Assembly: GCF_003034915.1 (NCBI RefSeq)
Contig: NZ_PZJX01000015.1
Location: forward strand, 1-64,000
DNA length: 64,000 nt
Direction of reading: 5' to 3'
From: Mesorhizobium helmanticense
Lineage (GTDB): Bacteria; Pseudomonadota; Alphaproteobacteria; Rhizobiales; Rhizobiaceae
A program made the position numbers and the translations under genes. Below the pieces are notes generated by a model. The model saw nothing but the letters and a program-made list of their open reading frames with translations, was not told the origin of the DNA and did not search any database. This document shows positions 18,473 through 30,187 of this stretch, piece by piece. The stretch's first letter is position 1. Each line of letters begins with the position of its first letter.

Positions 18473-20020
18473 CTAGTTCAGTGGGCGCGTTGGGAGCAAT
18501 GGTGCGGGAAGTTCGATGGCCAGCACCTCAAGCTGCGGCGACTTCCGGTACTTCACTTTCTGTTTTTTCTGCGAGCGCGGTTTACTGGCTGGCTGCACGC
18601 CCGAGTCCGATAATGCACTTGCAATTGCACTCGCGGGGGTACGTGCTTTCAGCGTGCGCTCCGCAGCGGCGCGACGCTTGTCCTTGACGATCGACTTACG
18701 CGCGGCACTGAGGCTGCGGGCCAAACCAGTAGCTCTTTCACGCTCCTGGTCCAGTGCCGCACTCAATTCTATTGAGTTCTGCTTCAAGGCATCGCGGTCC
18801 CGGCGAACAATGTCGAGGTCACGTTCAGCTGAATCTGCCCGTTCGCGCTCCAGTGCGAGTGTCTCTCCGGCTTGCTTTGAAGCGGCCTCGGCTGCCTGGC
18901 GGCCTTTCACGGCGTTGGCCTGCTCGCCCGCGGCCAGATTTGCGCTTTTCTTGAGAGCATCGATGGTTTGACGCGCCGTGGCGAGTTCCTGTTCGAGGGA
19001 CTCAACCTTCTGCCGATCAAGCGCTTGCTTGGCGGAAGCCTGAGCGGCTTCCTGATTTGCGCCTGTCTTGAGAGCGTCGATGGTCTGACGCGCCGTGGTG
19101 AGTTCCTGTTGCAGGACCTCGACCTTCCGGCGCTCCTCATCAAGCGCTTGCTTGGCGGAAGCCTGGGCGGCTTCCTGATTTGCGCCTGTCTTGAGAGCAT
19201 CGATGGTTTGACGCGCCGTTGTGAGTTCCTGCTTGAGAGATTCAACCTTCTGCCGCTCAAGCGCTTGCTTGGCGGAAGCCTGAGCTGCTTCCTGATTTGC
19301 GCCAGTCTTGAGAGCGTCGATGGTCTGACGCGCCGTGGTGAGCTCCTGTTGCAGGACCTCGACCTTCTGGCGCTCGTCATCAAGCGCTTGCCTGGCGGAA
19401 GCCTGAGCGGTTTCCTGATTTGCGCCTGTCTTGAGAGCATCGATGGCTTGACGTGCCGTGGTGAGTTCCTGCTGGAGGGACTCAACCTTCTGGCGCTCAA
19501 GCGCTTGCTTGGCGGAAGCCTGAGCGGTTTCCATTGAGGTCTGCGCTTCAGGCACGGCGCCTTTCGTGCTGTCCCAGAGACTGGCTGTCGTCTTCAGATT
19601 TTCGATAACACGATGCGCCGTCTCCAGACTATGCGCGAGCGCCTCGTCTCTTCGCTGCTGTGCCTCCAGGGCCTCTGCCTGCCTGGCCAGCTCCGCTCGT
19701 GCTGCGGCCAATTCGCGGCGCAAGGCTTCCTGGGATTCGAGCGCGCTAGGTTGCGCCTTGTCCGGCTCTTTCTCGATATCGGGGCGGTCCGAAACCACGA
19801 CCGACGAGCTGTCGTTCGCTGCGGCAACCGCTGACGCTTCGGGCGCCGACTGGCTATTTGCCGGAGATGCCAACAGCAGAATGAGCACCAACGAAACGAG
19901 AGACGGCAGAGCGTTACGCCCCCTGTCACATATCCCGTGAAGTAAGATCAAAGGACGCGATTTAATAAAGTTGAAGTCACAGCGGAGACACTTTGACCTG
20001 GGACTCTGCACATGACTCAT
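18473..20020 (-). CDS. Secreted or membrane-anchored coiled-coil protein with higher-order repeats
   Basis: The product is 515 residues. A hydrophobic segment at about 36-56 (ALPSLVSLVLILLLASPANS) looks like a signal peptide or anchor after a long basic N-terminal region. Residues about 95-430 are predicted coiled coil, rich in Glu, Ala, Gln, Leu and Arg. Inside it, five units of alternating 39 and 41 residues carry the core QELTTARQTIDALKTGANQE. The C-terminal tail is Lys/Arg-rich, then Pro/Leu-rich. Comparable proteins are described as periplasmic or envelope filaments, but I recognise no family and assign no function. The Met start is the only ATG before the hydrophobic segment; a later alternative codon is possible. 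Confidence 0.75.
   Translation of the reverse strand: MSHVQSPRSKCLRCDFNFIKSRPLILLHGICDRGRNALPSLVSLVLILLLASPANSQSAPEASAVAAANDSSSVVVSDRPDIEKEPDKAQPSALESQEALRRELAAARAELARQAEALEAQQRRDEALAHSLETAHRVIENLKTTASLWDSTKGAVPEAQTSMETAQASAKQALERQKVESLQQELTTARQAIDALKTGANQETAQASARQALDDERQKVEVLQQELTTARQTIDALKTGANQEAAQASAKQALERQKVESLKQELTTARQTIDALKTGANQEAAQASAKQALDEERRKVEVLQQELTTARQTIDALKTGANQEAAQASAKQALDRQKVESLEQELATARQTIDALKKSANLAAGEQANAVKGRQAAEAASKQAGETLALERERADSAERDLDIVRRDRDALKQNSIELSAALDQERERATGLARSLSAARKSIVKDKRRAAAERTLKARTPASAIASALSDSGVQPASKPRSQKKQKVKYRKSPQLEVLAIELPAPLLPTRPLN
18961..19530. repeat. In-frame tandem repeat with a 240-base higher-order period
   Basis: Units of 117 and 123 bases alternate. 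The sequence at 18961, 19201 and 19441 matches, and that at 19081 and 19321 matches, so near-identical 240-base pairs repeat. The strong conservation at DNA level points to recent duplication, unequal recombination or gene conversion. Confidence 0.85.
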
Positions 20021-20386
20021 TCCTGAACCTCGCCGACCGCGGCCCTCACCGCTATTGTATTCTCCATTACTGCACGCCGCGGCGCTGGATGCCGCGCACC
20101 TAGAGGTTAACTCCTATCTCCTGGTTTTCGTCATTCGAACGAACGAAAATTTCGTTCTTCCGAAAGGCTGCGTGCTCAATGCCACAGACTGCTCTGTCTG
20201 GTCATCCAGAGCGGCGGGTAGCCGATACCACTGGTCGCCATGACCTCGTTTCGTAGCGGTCGTTTCCAGCCGGTTTCAGGCCGCGTGCTTGGAACCAATG
20301 ATGGGCGAGACTGTTCAGCTATGATTTTGATACGACGCTGACGTGCCCGGCAGGCTGGGGAAGCGGCAATCCAAGGAGTTCTCATC
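20021..20386. other. Divergent intergenic region with one strong palindrome
   Basis: This 366-base gap separates two divergent genes. It must hold both promoters. I see no convincing coding frame; a 62-codon frame at 20055-20243 has no ribosome-binding site and unnatural composition. The notable element is the palindrome at 20141-20157. Confidence 0.5.
20141..20157. promoter_or_regulatory. Perfect 8-bp-arm palindrome, candidate operator
   Basis: GAACGAAA-A-TTTCGTTC is perfectly symmetric around one base and sits between divergent genes, 136 bases upstream of the coiled-coil start and about 230 upstream of the secreted-protein start. An extra GAAC half-site precedes it. No adjacent regulator gene suggests which protein binds. 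Confidence 0.4.
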
Positions 20387-20827
20387 ATGAAGATTTCGTC
20401 GAGATTTCGTTCGGTCGCGGTTGGCGTTATCGCCGCCGCGGGAGTTGGCTTTGCCAGCACTGCGTATGCCGACAGCGGCACCATCCGCTTCGCCGTCTAT
20501 AAGGCAGCCTTCTTCATCGGCGGCTCCGGTGGCGAGGGCACGCTGACCTTCCATGGCCGCCGATATCCCATCTCGGTCGGCGCTGTCTCCGGCGGCTTCG
20601 CCTTCGGGGTCTCCAAAACCTATTTCCGAGGCACTGTGCGCAACATTCGGCGCGCCCGGGATGTGGCCGGGGTGTACGGTGCAGCGGGCGGTGGCGGCGC
20701 GCTTGGCAAAGGGGCCCAGGTGATCGTCATGACCAATGACAAGGGCGCTCAACTCGAACTCTCAGGCAGACAGGTGGGCCTGCAAGTCAACGCAGATCTT
20801 AGCGGTATGAGCATCTCGCTGAAGTAA
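20387..20827 (+). CDS. Small secreted protein, function unknown
   Basis: The product is 146 residues with a signal peptide (about 1-28, ending AYADS). The mature region is Gly-rich and beta-strand-like (GGEGTLTFHGRRYPISVGAV, FAFGVSKTYFRGTVRNIRRA, GGGGALGKGAQVIVMTNDKG) and has no cysteines. I do not recognise a characterised family. It resembles uncharacterised periplasmic proteins common in Rhizobiales. It is a single-gene unit facing the oxyR gene's 3' end. Confidence 0.7.
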   Translation: MKISSRFRSVAVGVIAAAGVGFASTAYADSGTIRFAVYKAAFFIGGSGGEGTLTFHGRRYPISVGAVSGGFAFGVSKTYFRGTVRNIRRARDVAGVYGAAGGGGALGKGAQVIVMTNDKGAQLELSGRQVGLQVNADLSGMSISLK

Positions 20828-20855
20828 GAGCCGAATGGCGGCTCCGACCTCGACC

Positions 20856-24092
<3,237 letters not shown>

Positions 24093-24111
24093 TCCAGGCA
24101 CTTGATGTAAC

Positions 24112-24145
24112 AAAAGAGGCGCGGGCCGTGGTCCGCGCCTCTTTT
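24112..24145. terminator. Bidirectional terminator between katG and aqpZ
   Basis: A perfect 13-bp stem, AAAAGAGGCGCGG (24112-24124) with its complement (24133-24145), has A's on one side and T's on the other. It can therefore serve both convergent genes. Confidence 0.85.
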
Positions 24146-24163
24146 GTATTCAGGCTTCGAAAA

Positions 24164-24841
24164 TCAATCCTTCTCGAAAATGCCGGCCTTGGCGACGACA
24201 CCTGCGATGGCGCCGCCGATCAACGGTGCGACGATGAACAGCCAGAGCTGGCCGATCGCGGCACTTCCCGAAAACAGCGCCGGGCCGATCGAGCGGGCCG
24301 GGTTGAGCGACGTGCCGGTGACCGGGATGATGGCGAAATGCAGCCCGGCCAGCGTCAGGCCGATGACGAGGCCGGCGAAAGCCGTCGTATGCTTGGCGCT
24401 GGTGACGCCGAGGATCACCGTCACGAAGGTGAAGGTCCCGATCAGCTCCCACAGGAACGCCGAGCTGACGCCCCATTTTGTCGTATCCCAGCCATTGGCG
24501 CCGAAGCCGCCAGTGTGGCCGCCGACCTGGCCGGAAACGATGATCCACAGCGCCAGCGACGCGATGATGGCGCCGATGACTTGCGCGATCCAGTAGGGGA
24601 TGACGTCCTTGGCCGGCATCCGGCCGGCAAGGAACACGCCGAGCGTCACCGCCGGATTGAGATGCGCGCCCGAGATCGGGCCGATCGCATAGGCCGCCGC
24701 AATAAGGCCGATGCCGAACGCCAGACCGATGCCTTCCTGGCCAATCGGCAGCGCGCCGCCGAAGCCGCCCGTCACCACCGAAGCAGTGCCGATGAACACC
24801 AGTAGAAATGTACCCAGAACTTCCGCCAGATAAGTCTTCAT
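24164..24841 (-). CDS. aqpZ: Aquaporin Z
   Basis: The product is 225 residues from the ATG at 24839-24841, with GAGGAGAGGG just upstream. It has six membrane segments and the two pore loops HLNPAVTLGVFLAG and SLNPARSIGPALFSG. Aromatic/arginine-filter residues fit the water-selective AqpZ group: His is seen in the second half and Arg follows the second NPA. It mediates rapid water flux across the inner membrane. It is convergent with katG across a shared terminator. Confidence 0.92.
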   Translation of the reverse strand: MKTYLAEVLGTFLLVFIGTASVVTGGFGGALPIGQEGIGLAFGIGLIAAAYAIGPISGAHLNPAVTLGVFLAGRMPAKDVIPYWIAQVIGAIIASLALWIIVSGQVGGHTGGFGANGWDTTKWGVSSAFLWELIGTFTFVTVILGVTSAKHTTAFAGLVIGLTLAGLHFAIIPVTGTSLNPARSIGPALFSGSAAIGQLWLFIVAPLIGGAIAGVVAKAGIFEKD

Positions 24842-25107
24842 TGCCCTCTCCTCGTAATTTCCCGTCGATCCGCTTGCTGTTCTTGGCGAATCACGCAGCG
24901 GAAGAGTATCGCAACCTGAAAAGTTTGAAAGCGCGAGCATTGCGCCAGCCGGCGCGCTTGTGCGCTCCAGTCGCGCACTGTAGAGCGCGCAGGGAACGCT
25001 CCACGCCCGCGCCGTACCTTTCCGAAAATCGTTCCGATTTCTGGGCTGATGCGATAGAGCAGGGCCGAACGCAATTTGCCGACAAGGCCAAACAACGGAA
25101 ATAAAAA

Positions 25108-26397
25108 ATGCGATTGGGAGGACGTCTGGCGGCGGCCATTGAAGTGCTGGAGGACATTAGCCGGCGCCACCGTCCGGTGGCCGACGCGCTGAAGGACTGG
25201 GGGCTGTCGCACCGCTTTGCCGGCGGCGGCGACCGCGCGGCAATCGGCAACATCGTCTATGATGCGCTGCGCCGCAAGCGCTCCGCCGGCTGGCTGCTCG
25301 GCGAGGACACGCCACGCGCCATCGGCTTCGGCGCGCTGCTGCTCGAATGGGACCAGACGGCGCAGTCGCTGAACGGGGCGCTCGACGGCGACAAGTTCGC
25401 GCCGCCCTTGCTGAGCGACGGCGAACTGAAAACAGTCGCCGACCGCCGGCTTGCCGATGCGCCGGCTGCGGTGCGGGCCGATATTCCCGATTGGTGCGAA
25501 CCGCTTTTCGAGCGCGCCTTCGGCGCGAACTGGGTCGGTGAGGGCGCCGCACTTGCCACCCGTCCGCCGCTGGACATCAGGGTCAACACGCTGCAGGCCG
25601 ATCGCGCCAAGGTGCTGGCGGAACTGACGCAAACCGGCGCGAAAGCCGCCGACATCGCGCCGCACGGCATCCGCATCCCGCCGATCGACGGCGACGGACG
25701 CCATCCGAACGTACAGGCCGAGCCGGCCTTCCAGAAAGGCTGGTTTGAGGTCCAGGACGAGGGCTCGCAGATTGTGGCAGCACTTGCCGGCGCCGAGCCT
25801 GGCATGCAGGTTCTCGATTTTTGCGCCGGCGCCGGCGGCAAGACGCTGGCGCTGTCGGCGGCCATGGGCAACAAAGGCCAGGTCTTTGCGCATGACTCCG
25901 AGAAAGCGCGGCTGGCGCCGATCTTCGACCGCATTCGCCGCTCGGAAAACCGCAATGTGCAGATCGTCACCAAGCCGGCGGAACTCGCCCCTCTCGAGAA
26001 CCACATGGACATCGTCCTGGTCGATGCGCCTTGCACCGGCAGCGGCACCTGGCGGCGCCGGCCCGATGCCAAATGGCGGTTGACGCAGAGACAGCTCGAT
26101 GCCCGCAAGGCCGAGCAATCGGCGATCCTCGACGATGCCAGGGCCTTCGTCAAACCCGGCGGCCTGCTTGTCTACATCACCTGCTCGGTCTTCGACGAGG
26201 AGAATGGCGACCAGGTCGCGGCCTTCCTGGAGCGTCATGACGGCTTTGTCCCGGTCGACCACCGGAAGTTCTGGGACAGCCGCTTTCCCGGCCACGCGGC
26301 TGCCGCGCGCATTGGCGGCGCGGGCGGCATCTCGCTGTCGCCGCTGCTCAGCGGCACCGACGGGTTTTATCTTTGCGCACTGCGTAAGGCTGGCTGA
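25108..26397 (+). CDS. RsmB/NOP-family RNA (cytosine-5) methyltransferase
   Basis: The product is 429 residues. A NusB-like helical domain (about 1-75) is followed by a Rossmann methyltransferase domain. The SAM site is VLDFCAGAGGKTLALSAAM (about 235-253). The two catalytic Cys are in VDAPCTGSGTWRR (motif IV) and YITCSVFDEENGDQV (motif VI). Family members methylate C5 of a cytosine in 16S rRNA or tRNA. The start at 25108 has weak upstream signals; GGAAATAAAA lies just before it. It stands apart from tspO by a short gap. The exact RNA target is not evident. Confidence 0.88.
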   Translation: MRLGGRLAAAIEVLEDISRRHRPVADALKDWGLSHRFAGGGDRAAIGNIVYDALRRKRSAGWLLGEDTPRAIGFGALLLEWDQTAQSLNGALDGDKFAPPLLSDGELKTVADRRLADAPAAVRADIPDWCEPLFERAFGANWVGEGAALATRPPLDIRVNTLQADRAKVLAELTQTGAKAADIAPHGIRIPPIDGDGRHPNVQAEPAFQKGWFEVQDEGSQIVAALAGAEPGMQVLDFCAGAGGKTLALSAAMGNKGQVFAHDSEKARLAPIFDRIRRSENRNVQIVTKPAELAPLENHMDIVLVDAPCTGSGTWRRRPDAKWRLTQRQLDARKAEQSAILDDARAFVKPGGLLVYITCSVFDEENGDQVAAFLERHDGFVPVDHRKFWDSRFPGHAAAARIGGAGGISLSPLLSGTDGFYLCALRKAG

Positions 26398-26469
26398 CGC
26401 CGCGGTTGACATTCCACGCCAGTGCTCCAGTTCGGAGGTGGCGGCGCTGAAGCCGCTAAGGGGCCTTGC

Positions 26470-26922
26470 TTGCAAAAATACCTGTCGCTTTTTCTTTTCC
26501 TTGTTCTGGTGCTGGGCGGGGGCTTGCTGATCGGCTACGCGACCTTACCGGGCGAATGGTACGCGTCCCTGGTGAAGCCGCCCTTCAATCCACCCAACTG
26601 GATTTTCGCGCCGGTCTGGTCGCTGCTCTATGTAATGATCGCCATAGCCGGCTGGCGAGCATGGCGGTGGAATCCGGCCAGCCCGGCGATGAAGATCTGG
26701 GGTGCCCAACTGGCCTTGAATTTCCTCTGGTCACCGACCTTCTTCGGCGCCAAATTGATGGGGCCGGCTCTTGTCGTCATTGTCCTGCTTCTGGTCAGCA
26801 TCATTGCCTTCATCATCCGGGTCTGGGATCGTGAGCCACTTTCCGGCTGGTTATTCGTGCCATATGCGGCATGGGTCGCTTTCGCGACCTTGCTCAACGC
26901 GTCTATCCTTTGGTCGAATTGA
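26470..26922 (+). CDS. tspO: TspO/MBR family tryptophan-rich sensory protein
   Basis: The product is 150 residues if it starts at the TTG at 26470, which has TAAGGGG six bases upstream; a GTG at 26422 would add 16 residues without a good ribosome-binding site. Five hydrophobic helices are visible. The family signatures are WYASLVKPPFNPPNWIFAPV, with aromatic and Pro residues of the ligand pocket, and WGAQLALNFLWSPTFF. TspO is a membrane protein that binds porphyrins and modulates pigment or stress gene expression in alphaproteobacteria. Confidence 0.88.
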   Translation: MQKYLSLFLFLVLVLGGGLLIGYATLPGEWYASLVKPPFNPPNWIFAPVWSLLYVMIAIAGWRAWRWNPASPAMKIWGAQLALNFLWSPTFFGAKLMGPALVVIVLLLVSIIAFIIRVWDREPLSGWLFVPYAAWVAFATLLNASILWSN

Positions 26923-27013
26923 TATGCCTTTGTTGCAGTGCAGCAAAAGCGATTGCCTGTCGTACGCGCCTCTGCAATAAGCTTCCCTGAGATGTGCCTG
27001 AGGTGTGAAAGCA

Positions 27014-27478
27014 ATGGCCATGGCAGCAAAGATCGTACCCGCCCCCGACTATGAGGACCGCGTCAGAACGTCCTTCGCGCGCCAGAAGGCCATGACGACC
27101 ATCGGCGCCGAACTGACGCTGGTGACGCCCGGCATCATCGAGATCGAGATGCCCTATTCGGCGGCGCTAACCCAGCAGCATGGCTTCCTCCATGCCGGCG
27201 TCATTTCGACGGCGCTGGATTCGGCCTGCGGCTACGCGGCGTTCTCGCTGATGCCGGAGAATTCCAGCGTGCTGACCATCGAGTTCAAGGTCAACCTGCT
27301 GGCGCCTGGCCGGGGCGAACGCTTCCTGTTTCGCGGCTCGGTCACCAAGCCCGGCCGTACCATCGTCGTCGCCGACGGCCAGGCGTATGCCTTCGCCGCC
27401 GACGGCGAGGCCAAGCTGATCGCCACCATGACCGGAACGATGATGACGGTGGTCGGGCGTGATGGCATTGAAGGGTGA
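27014..27478 (+). CDS. PaaI-type hotdog thioesterase
   Basis: The product is 154 residues from the ATG at 27014, with GAGGTG upstream. It is a single hotdog domain: QHGFLHAGVISTALDSACGY contains the His-Gly and the catalytic acidic residue on the central helix. SVLTIEFKVNLLAPGRGERF is the following strand pair. Members hydrolyse acyl- or aryl-CoA thioesters. It ends four bases before the nucleosidase start, so the two genes probably form an operon. Confidence 0.82.
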   Translation: MAMAAKIVPAPDYEDRVRTSFARQKAMTTIGAELTLVTPGIIEIEMPYSAALTQQHGFLHAGVISTALDSACGYAAFSLMPENSSVLTIEFKVNLLAPGRGERFLFRGSVTKPGRTIVVADGQAYAFAADGEAKLIATMTGTMMTVVGRDGIEG

Positions 27479-27482
27479 GCCG

Positions 27483-28148
27483 ATGGGCAACGCCGTCCGG
27501 ATCGCGGGCAGGAACGTCCTCTTCGTCATGGCCGCCGAAGCCGAATACGGTCCGCATCTCAAGCGACTGTTCACGCCTGTGATGACAGGCGTGGGACCGG
27601 TCGAGGCGGCTGTCAGGCTCGGCGCTGAACTGTCCTGGCTGAAGTCCGAGAAGGCGCTGCCGGACCTCGTCGTTTCTCTCGGTTCGGCTGGCAGCCGCAC
27701 GCTTGAACAGACGGAAATCTACCAGGCCGCATCGGTCGCTTATCGCGATATCGATGCCTCGCCCTTGGGCTTCGAGAAGGGCGCGACGCCGTTTCTCGAC
27801 CTGCCGGTGACGGTGCCGCTGCCGTTCCGGATTCCAGGCATCCGGGAGGCGACGCTGTCGACCGGTGGTGCGATCATTTCCGGTGGCGCTTATGATGCGA
27901 TCGCCGCGGACATGGTCGACATGGAGACCTTTGCCTGTTTGCGCGCCTGTCAATTGTTCGGCGTGCCGCTTGTCGGGCTGCGCGGCATTTCCGACGGCGC
28001 CGCCGATCTGAGGCATGTCGGCGACTGGAAGGAATATCTCCACGTCATCGACGAGAAGCTGGCCGATGCCGTCATGCGGCTCGACCAAGCGATCGGATCG
28101 GGCGCACTTCAGTTTGATTCATCGCGTGAAGATGCGGAATCGGATTGA
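27483..28148 (+). CDS. mtnN: 5'-methylthioadenosine/S-adenosylhomocysteine nucleosidase
   Basis: The product is 221 residues from the ATG at 27483. It cleaves adenine from methylthioadenosine and S-adenosylhomocysteine in the methionine salvage cycle. The three key acidic residues of the family are placed: Glu in VMAAEAEYGP near the N-terminus, Glu in VDMETFACLRAC, and Asp in GLRGISDGAADL. Overall identity to the enterobacterial enzyme appears modest, so another purine nucleosidase role is possible. It follows the thioesterase closely and precedes guaA. Confidence 0.75.
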   Translation: MGNAVRIAGRNVLFVMAAEAEYGPHLKRLFTPVMTGVGPVEAAVRLGAELSWLKSEKALPDLVVSLGSAGSRTLEQTEIYQAASVAYRDIDASPLGFEKGATPFLDLPVTVPLPFRIPGIREATLSTGGAIISGGAYDAIAADMVDMETFACLRACQLFGVPLVGLRGISDGAADLRHVGDWKEYLHVIDEKLADAVMRLDQAIGSGALQFDSSREDAESD

Positions 28149-28203
28149 GAGAGACGTCTCGCAACCCATTGCGCCGACTCATTTCTTTCTCTAAACGCTC
28201 GCC

Positions 28204-29766
28204 ATGAAGACAGCCAATCACCCCGACACCGTCCTGATTGTCGATTTCGGCAGCCAGTTTACGCAGCTCATCGCCCGCCGCATCCGCGAAGCCGGCGTCT
28301 TTTCCGAGATCGTGCCCTTCCAGTCGGCCGAAGCGGCCTTCGAGCGCATTAATCCTAAGGCGGTAATCCTGTCGGGCGGCCCGGCCTCGACGTCGGACAT
28401 TGGCAGCCCGCGCGCGCCGCAGATCGTCTTCGACGCCGGCGTGCCGGTGCTTGGCATCTGCTATGGCCAGATGGCCATGTGCGTGCAGATGGGCGGTGTC
28501 GCCGAAAGCTCCGACCATCGCGAATTCGGCCGCGCCTTCGTCGAGATCGAGAAGGACAGCCCACTGTTCGAGGGCCTGTGGGCGCCCGGCCAGCGCCATC
28601 AGGTGTGGATGAGCCATGGCGATCGCGTCATCTCCTTGCCCAAGGGCTTCGAGGTGCTTGGCAAATCGGAGGGCTCGCCCTTCGCCATCTTCGGCAATGT
28701 CGAGCGCAAGATGTATGGCATCATGTTCCACCCCGAGGTGGTGCACACGCCGGATGGGGCAAGGCTGCTCAGGAATTTCGTCCACAACATCGCCGGCATC
28801 GAGGGCGACTGGACGATGCGCGCCTACCGCGAGCACGCCGTCGAGACGATCCGCAAGCAGGTTGGCAAGGGCAAGGTGATCTGCGCGCTGTCGGGCGGCG
28901 TCGATTCCTCGGTGGCGGCACTCCTGATCCACGAGGCGGTCGGCGACCAGCTCACCTGCATCCTCGTCGACCACGGCCTGATGCGCAAGGACGAGGCAGC
29001 AGGCGTGGTGGCGATGTTCCGCCAGCATTACAATCTGCCGCTGATCCTGGTCGACGCCTCGGACCGCTTCATCTCGGCGCTGGAGGGCGAGGCCGACCCC
29101 GAGAAGAAGCGCAAGACCATCGGCCGGCTGTTCATCGAGGTGTTCGAGGAGGAGGCCAAAAAACTCGGCGGCGCCGATTTCCTGGCGCAGGGCACGCTCT
29201 ATCCCGACGTCATCGAAAGCGTCTCCTTCACCGGCGGCCCGTCGGTGACCATCAAGTCGCACCACAATGTCGGCGGCCTGCCCGAGCGCATGAACATGCA
29301 GCTGGTCGAGCCGCTGCGCGAACTGTTCAAGGACGAGGTCAGGGCGCTCGGCAAGGAACTCGGTCTGCCCGACAGCTTCATTGGCCGGCATCCGTTTCCA
29401 GGCCCCGGCCTTGCAATACGTTGCCCGGGCGGCATCACCCGCGAGAAGCTGGAGATCCTGCGCGAGGCCGACGCCATCTATCTCGACGAGATCCGCAAGG
29501 CCGGCCTGTACGACGCCATCTGGCAGGCCTTCGCCGTGCTGTTGCCGGTGCAGACCGTCGGCGTGATGGGCGATGGCCGCACCTATGAATTCGTCTGCGC
29601 GCTGCGCGCCGTCACCTCGGTCGACGGCATGACTGCGGATTTCTACCACTACGACATGGCGTTCCTCGGCGCCGCCGCCACGCGCATCATCAACGAAGTG
29701 CGCGGCATCAACCGCGTCGTCTACGACGTGACGAGCAAGCCCCCGGGTACAATCGAGTGGGAGTAG
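28204..29766 (+). CDS. guaA: GMP synthase (glutamine-hydrolysing)
   Basis: The product is 520 residues. The N-terminal class I glutamine amidotransferase domain has the nucleophile Cys in GICYGQMAM and the His-Glu pair in MFHPEVVHT. The ATP-pyrophosphatase domain has the P-loop [12 protein letters not shown] (about 229). The C-terminal dimerisation domain ends [21 protein letters not shown], as is universal. It converts XMP to GMP in purine synthesis. It has its own short leader of 55 bases after mtnN. Confidence 0.97.
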   Translation: MKTANHPDTVLIVDFGSQFTQLIARRIREAGVFSEIVPFQSAEAAFERINPKAVILSGGPASTSDIGSPRAPQIVFDAGVPVLGICYGQMAMCVQMGGVAESSDHREFGRAFVEIEKDSPLFEGLWAPGQRHQVWMSHGDRVISLPKGFEVLGKSEGSPFAIFGNVERKMYGIMFHPEVVHTPDGARLLRNFVHNIAGIEGDWTMRAYREHAVETIRKQVGKGKVICALSGGVDSSVAALLIHEAVGDQLTCILVDHGLMRKDEAAGVVAMFRQHYNLPLILVDASDRFISALEGEADPEKKRKTIGRLFIEVFEEEAKKLGGADFLAQGTLYPDVIESVSFTGGPSVTIKSHHNVGGLPERMNMQLVEPLRELFKDEVRALGKELGLPDSFIGRHPFPGPGLAIRCPGGITREKLEILREADAIYLDEIRKAGLYDAIWQAFAVLLPVQTVGVMGDGRTYEFVCALRAVTSVDGMTADFYHYDMAFLGAAATRIINEVRGINRVVYDVTSKPPGTIEWE

Positions 29767-30187
29767 AGGGATACAAACGGCGGCGTTAGCGTAGTTTCGG
29801 TGGCGGCGTCACTGTCGAAAATTGTTTTCGTGTCCGTATCGCATTTCCGCTGAACTGGCATTCTCCATCTGCGATCTGGCAAGTCCGATCTGCGCCCACG
29901 TCCCCAACGAAGTAAAGACCTTTCAAAAAGGGAGAGGGCTACAGCGTAGAACGACGTGCACAAAGGCGGGTCTGCTTCGCGCCGCATGTCCGTCATTCCG
30001 GGCGAAGCGCAGCCTTCCCGGAGGCGGTCATCGCTCAACTTTACCCCCAAAGGCCTGGTCGGGAGGGCTCTGCTGGTCCACTTTCGGGCATACATGTTTT
30101 CGCATGGTGCTTCGGCGCAAGTTGAAGCACTAATGGACAGTGCATGTTTCTCTTCAGGTTTCGCGGTTTACCAGCCTAGCGCCACTG
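29767..30187. other. Intergenic region between guaA and the apionate cluster
   Basis: These 421 bases lie between the stops of two convergent genes. I see no credible gene. Frames on both strands have poor composition and no ribosome-binding sites. There is a small perfect palindrome CGAAAA-TTG-TTTTCG at 29817-29831 and a stretch near 29993-30020 (GTCATTCCGGGCGAAGC) that resembles dispersed rhizobial intergenic repeats. Confidence 0.5.

Noticed and set aside
18961..19530. Regular repeats that could suggest a CRISPR array.
   Set aside because: The repeats are in frame, code for coiled coil, have no unique spacers, and no cas genes are nearby.
28072..29649. A 525-codon minus-strand frame opposite guaA.
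   Set aside because: It is an antisense shadow of guaA with no family features.
29721..30095. A 124-codon minus-strand frame between guaA and the kinase gene.
   Set aside because: It overlaps the end of guaA, has no ribosome-binding site and an unnatural composition. I treat the region as non-coding.
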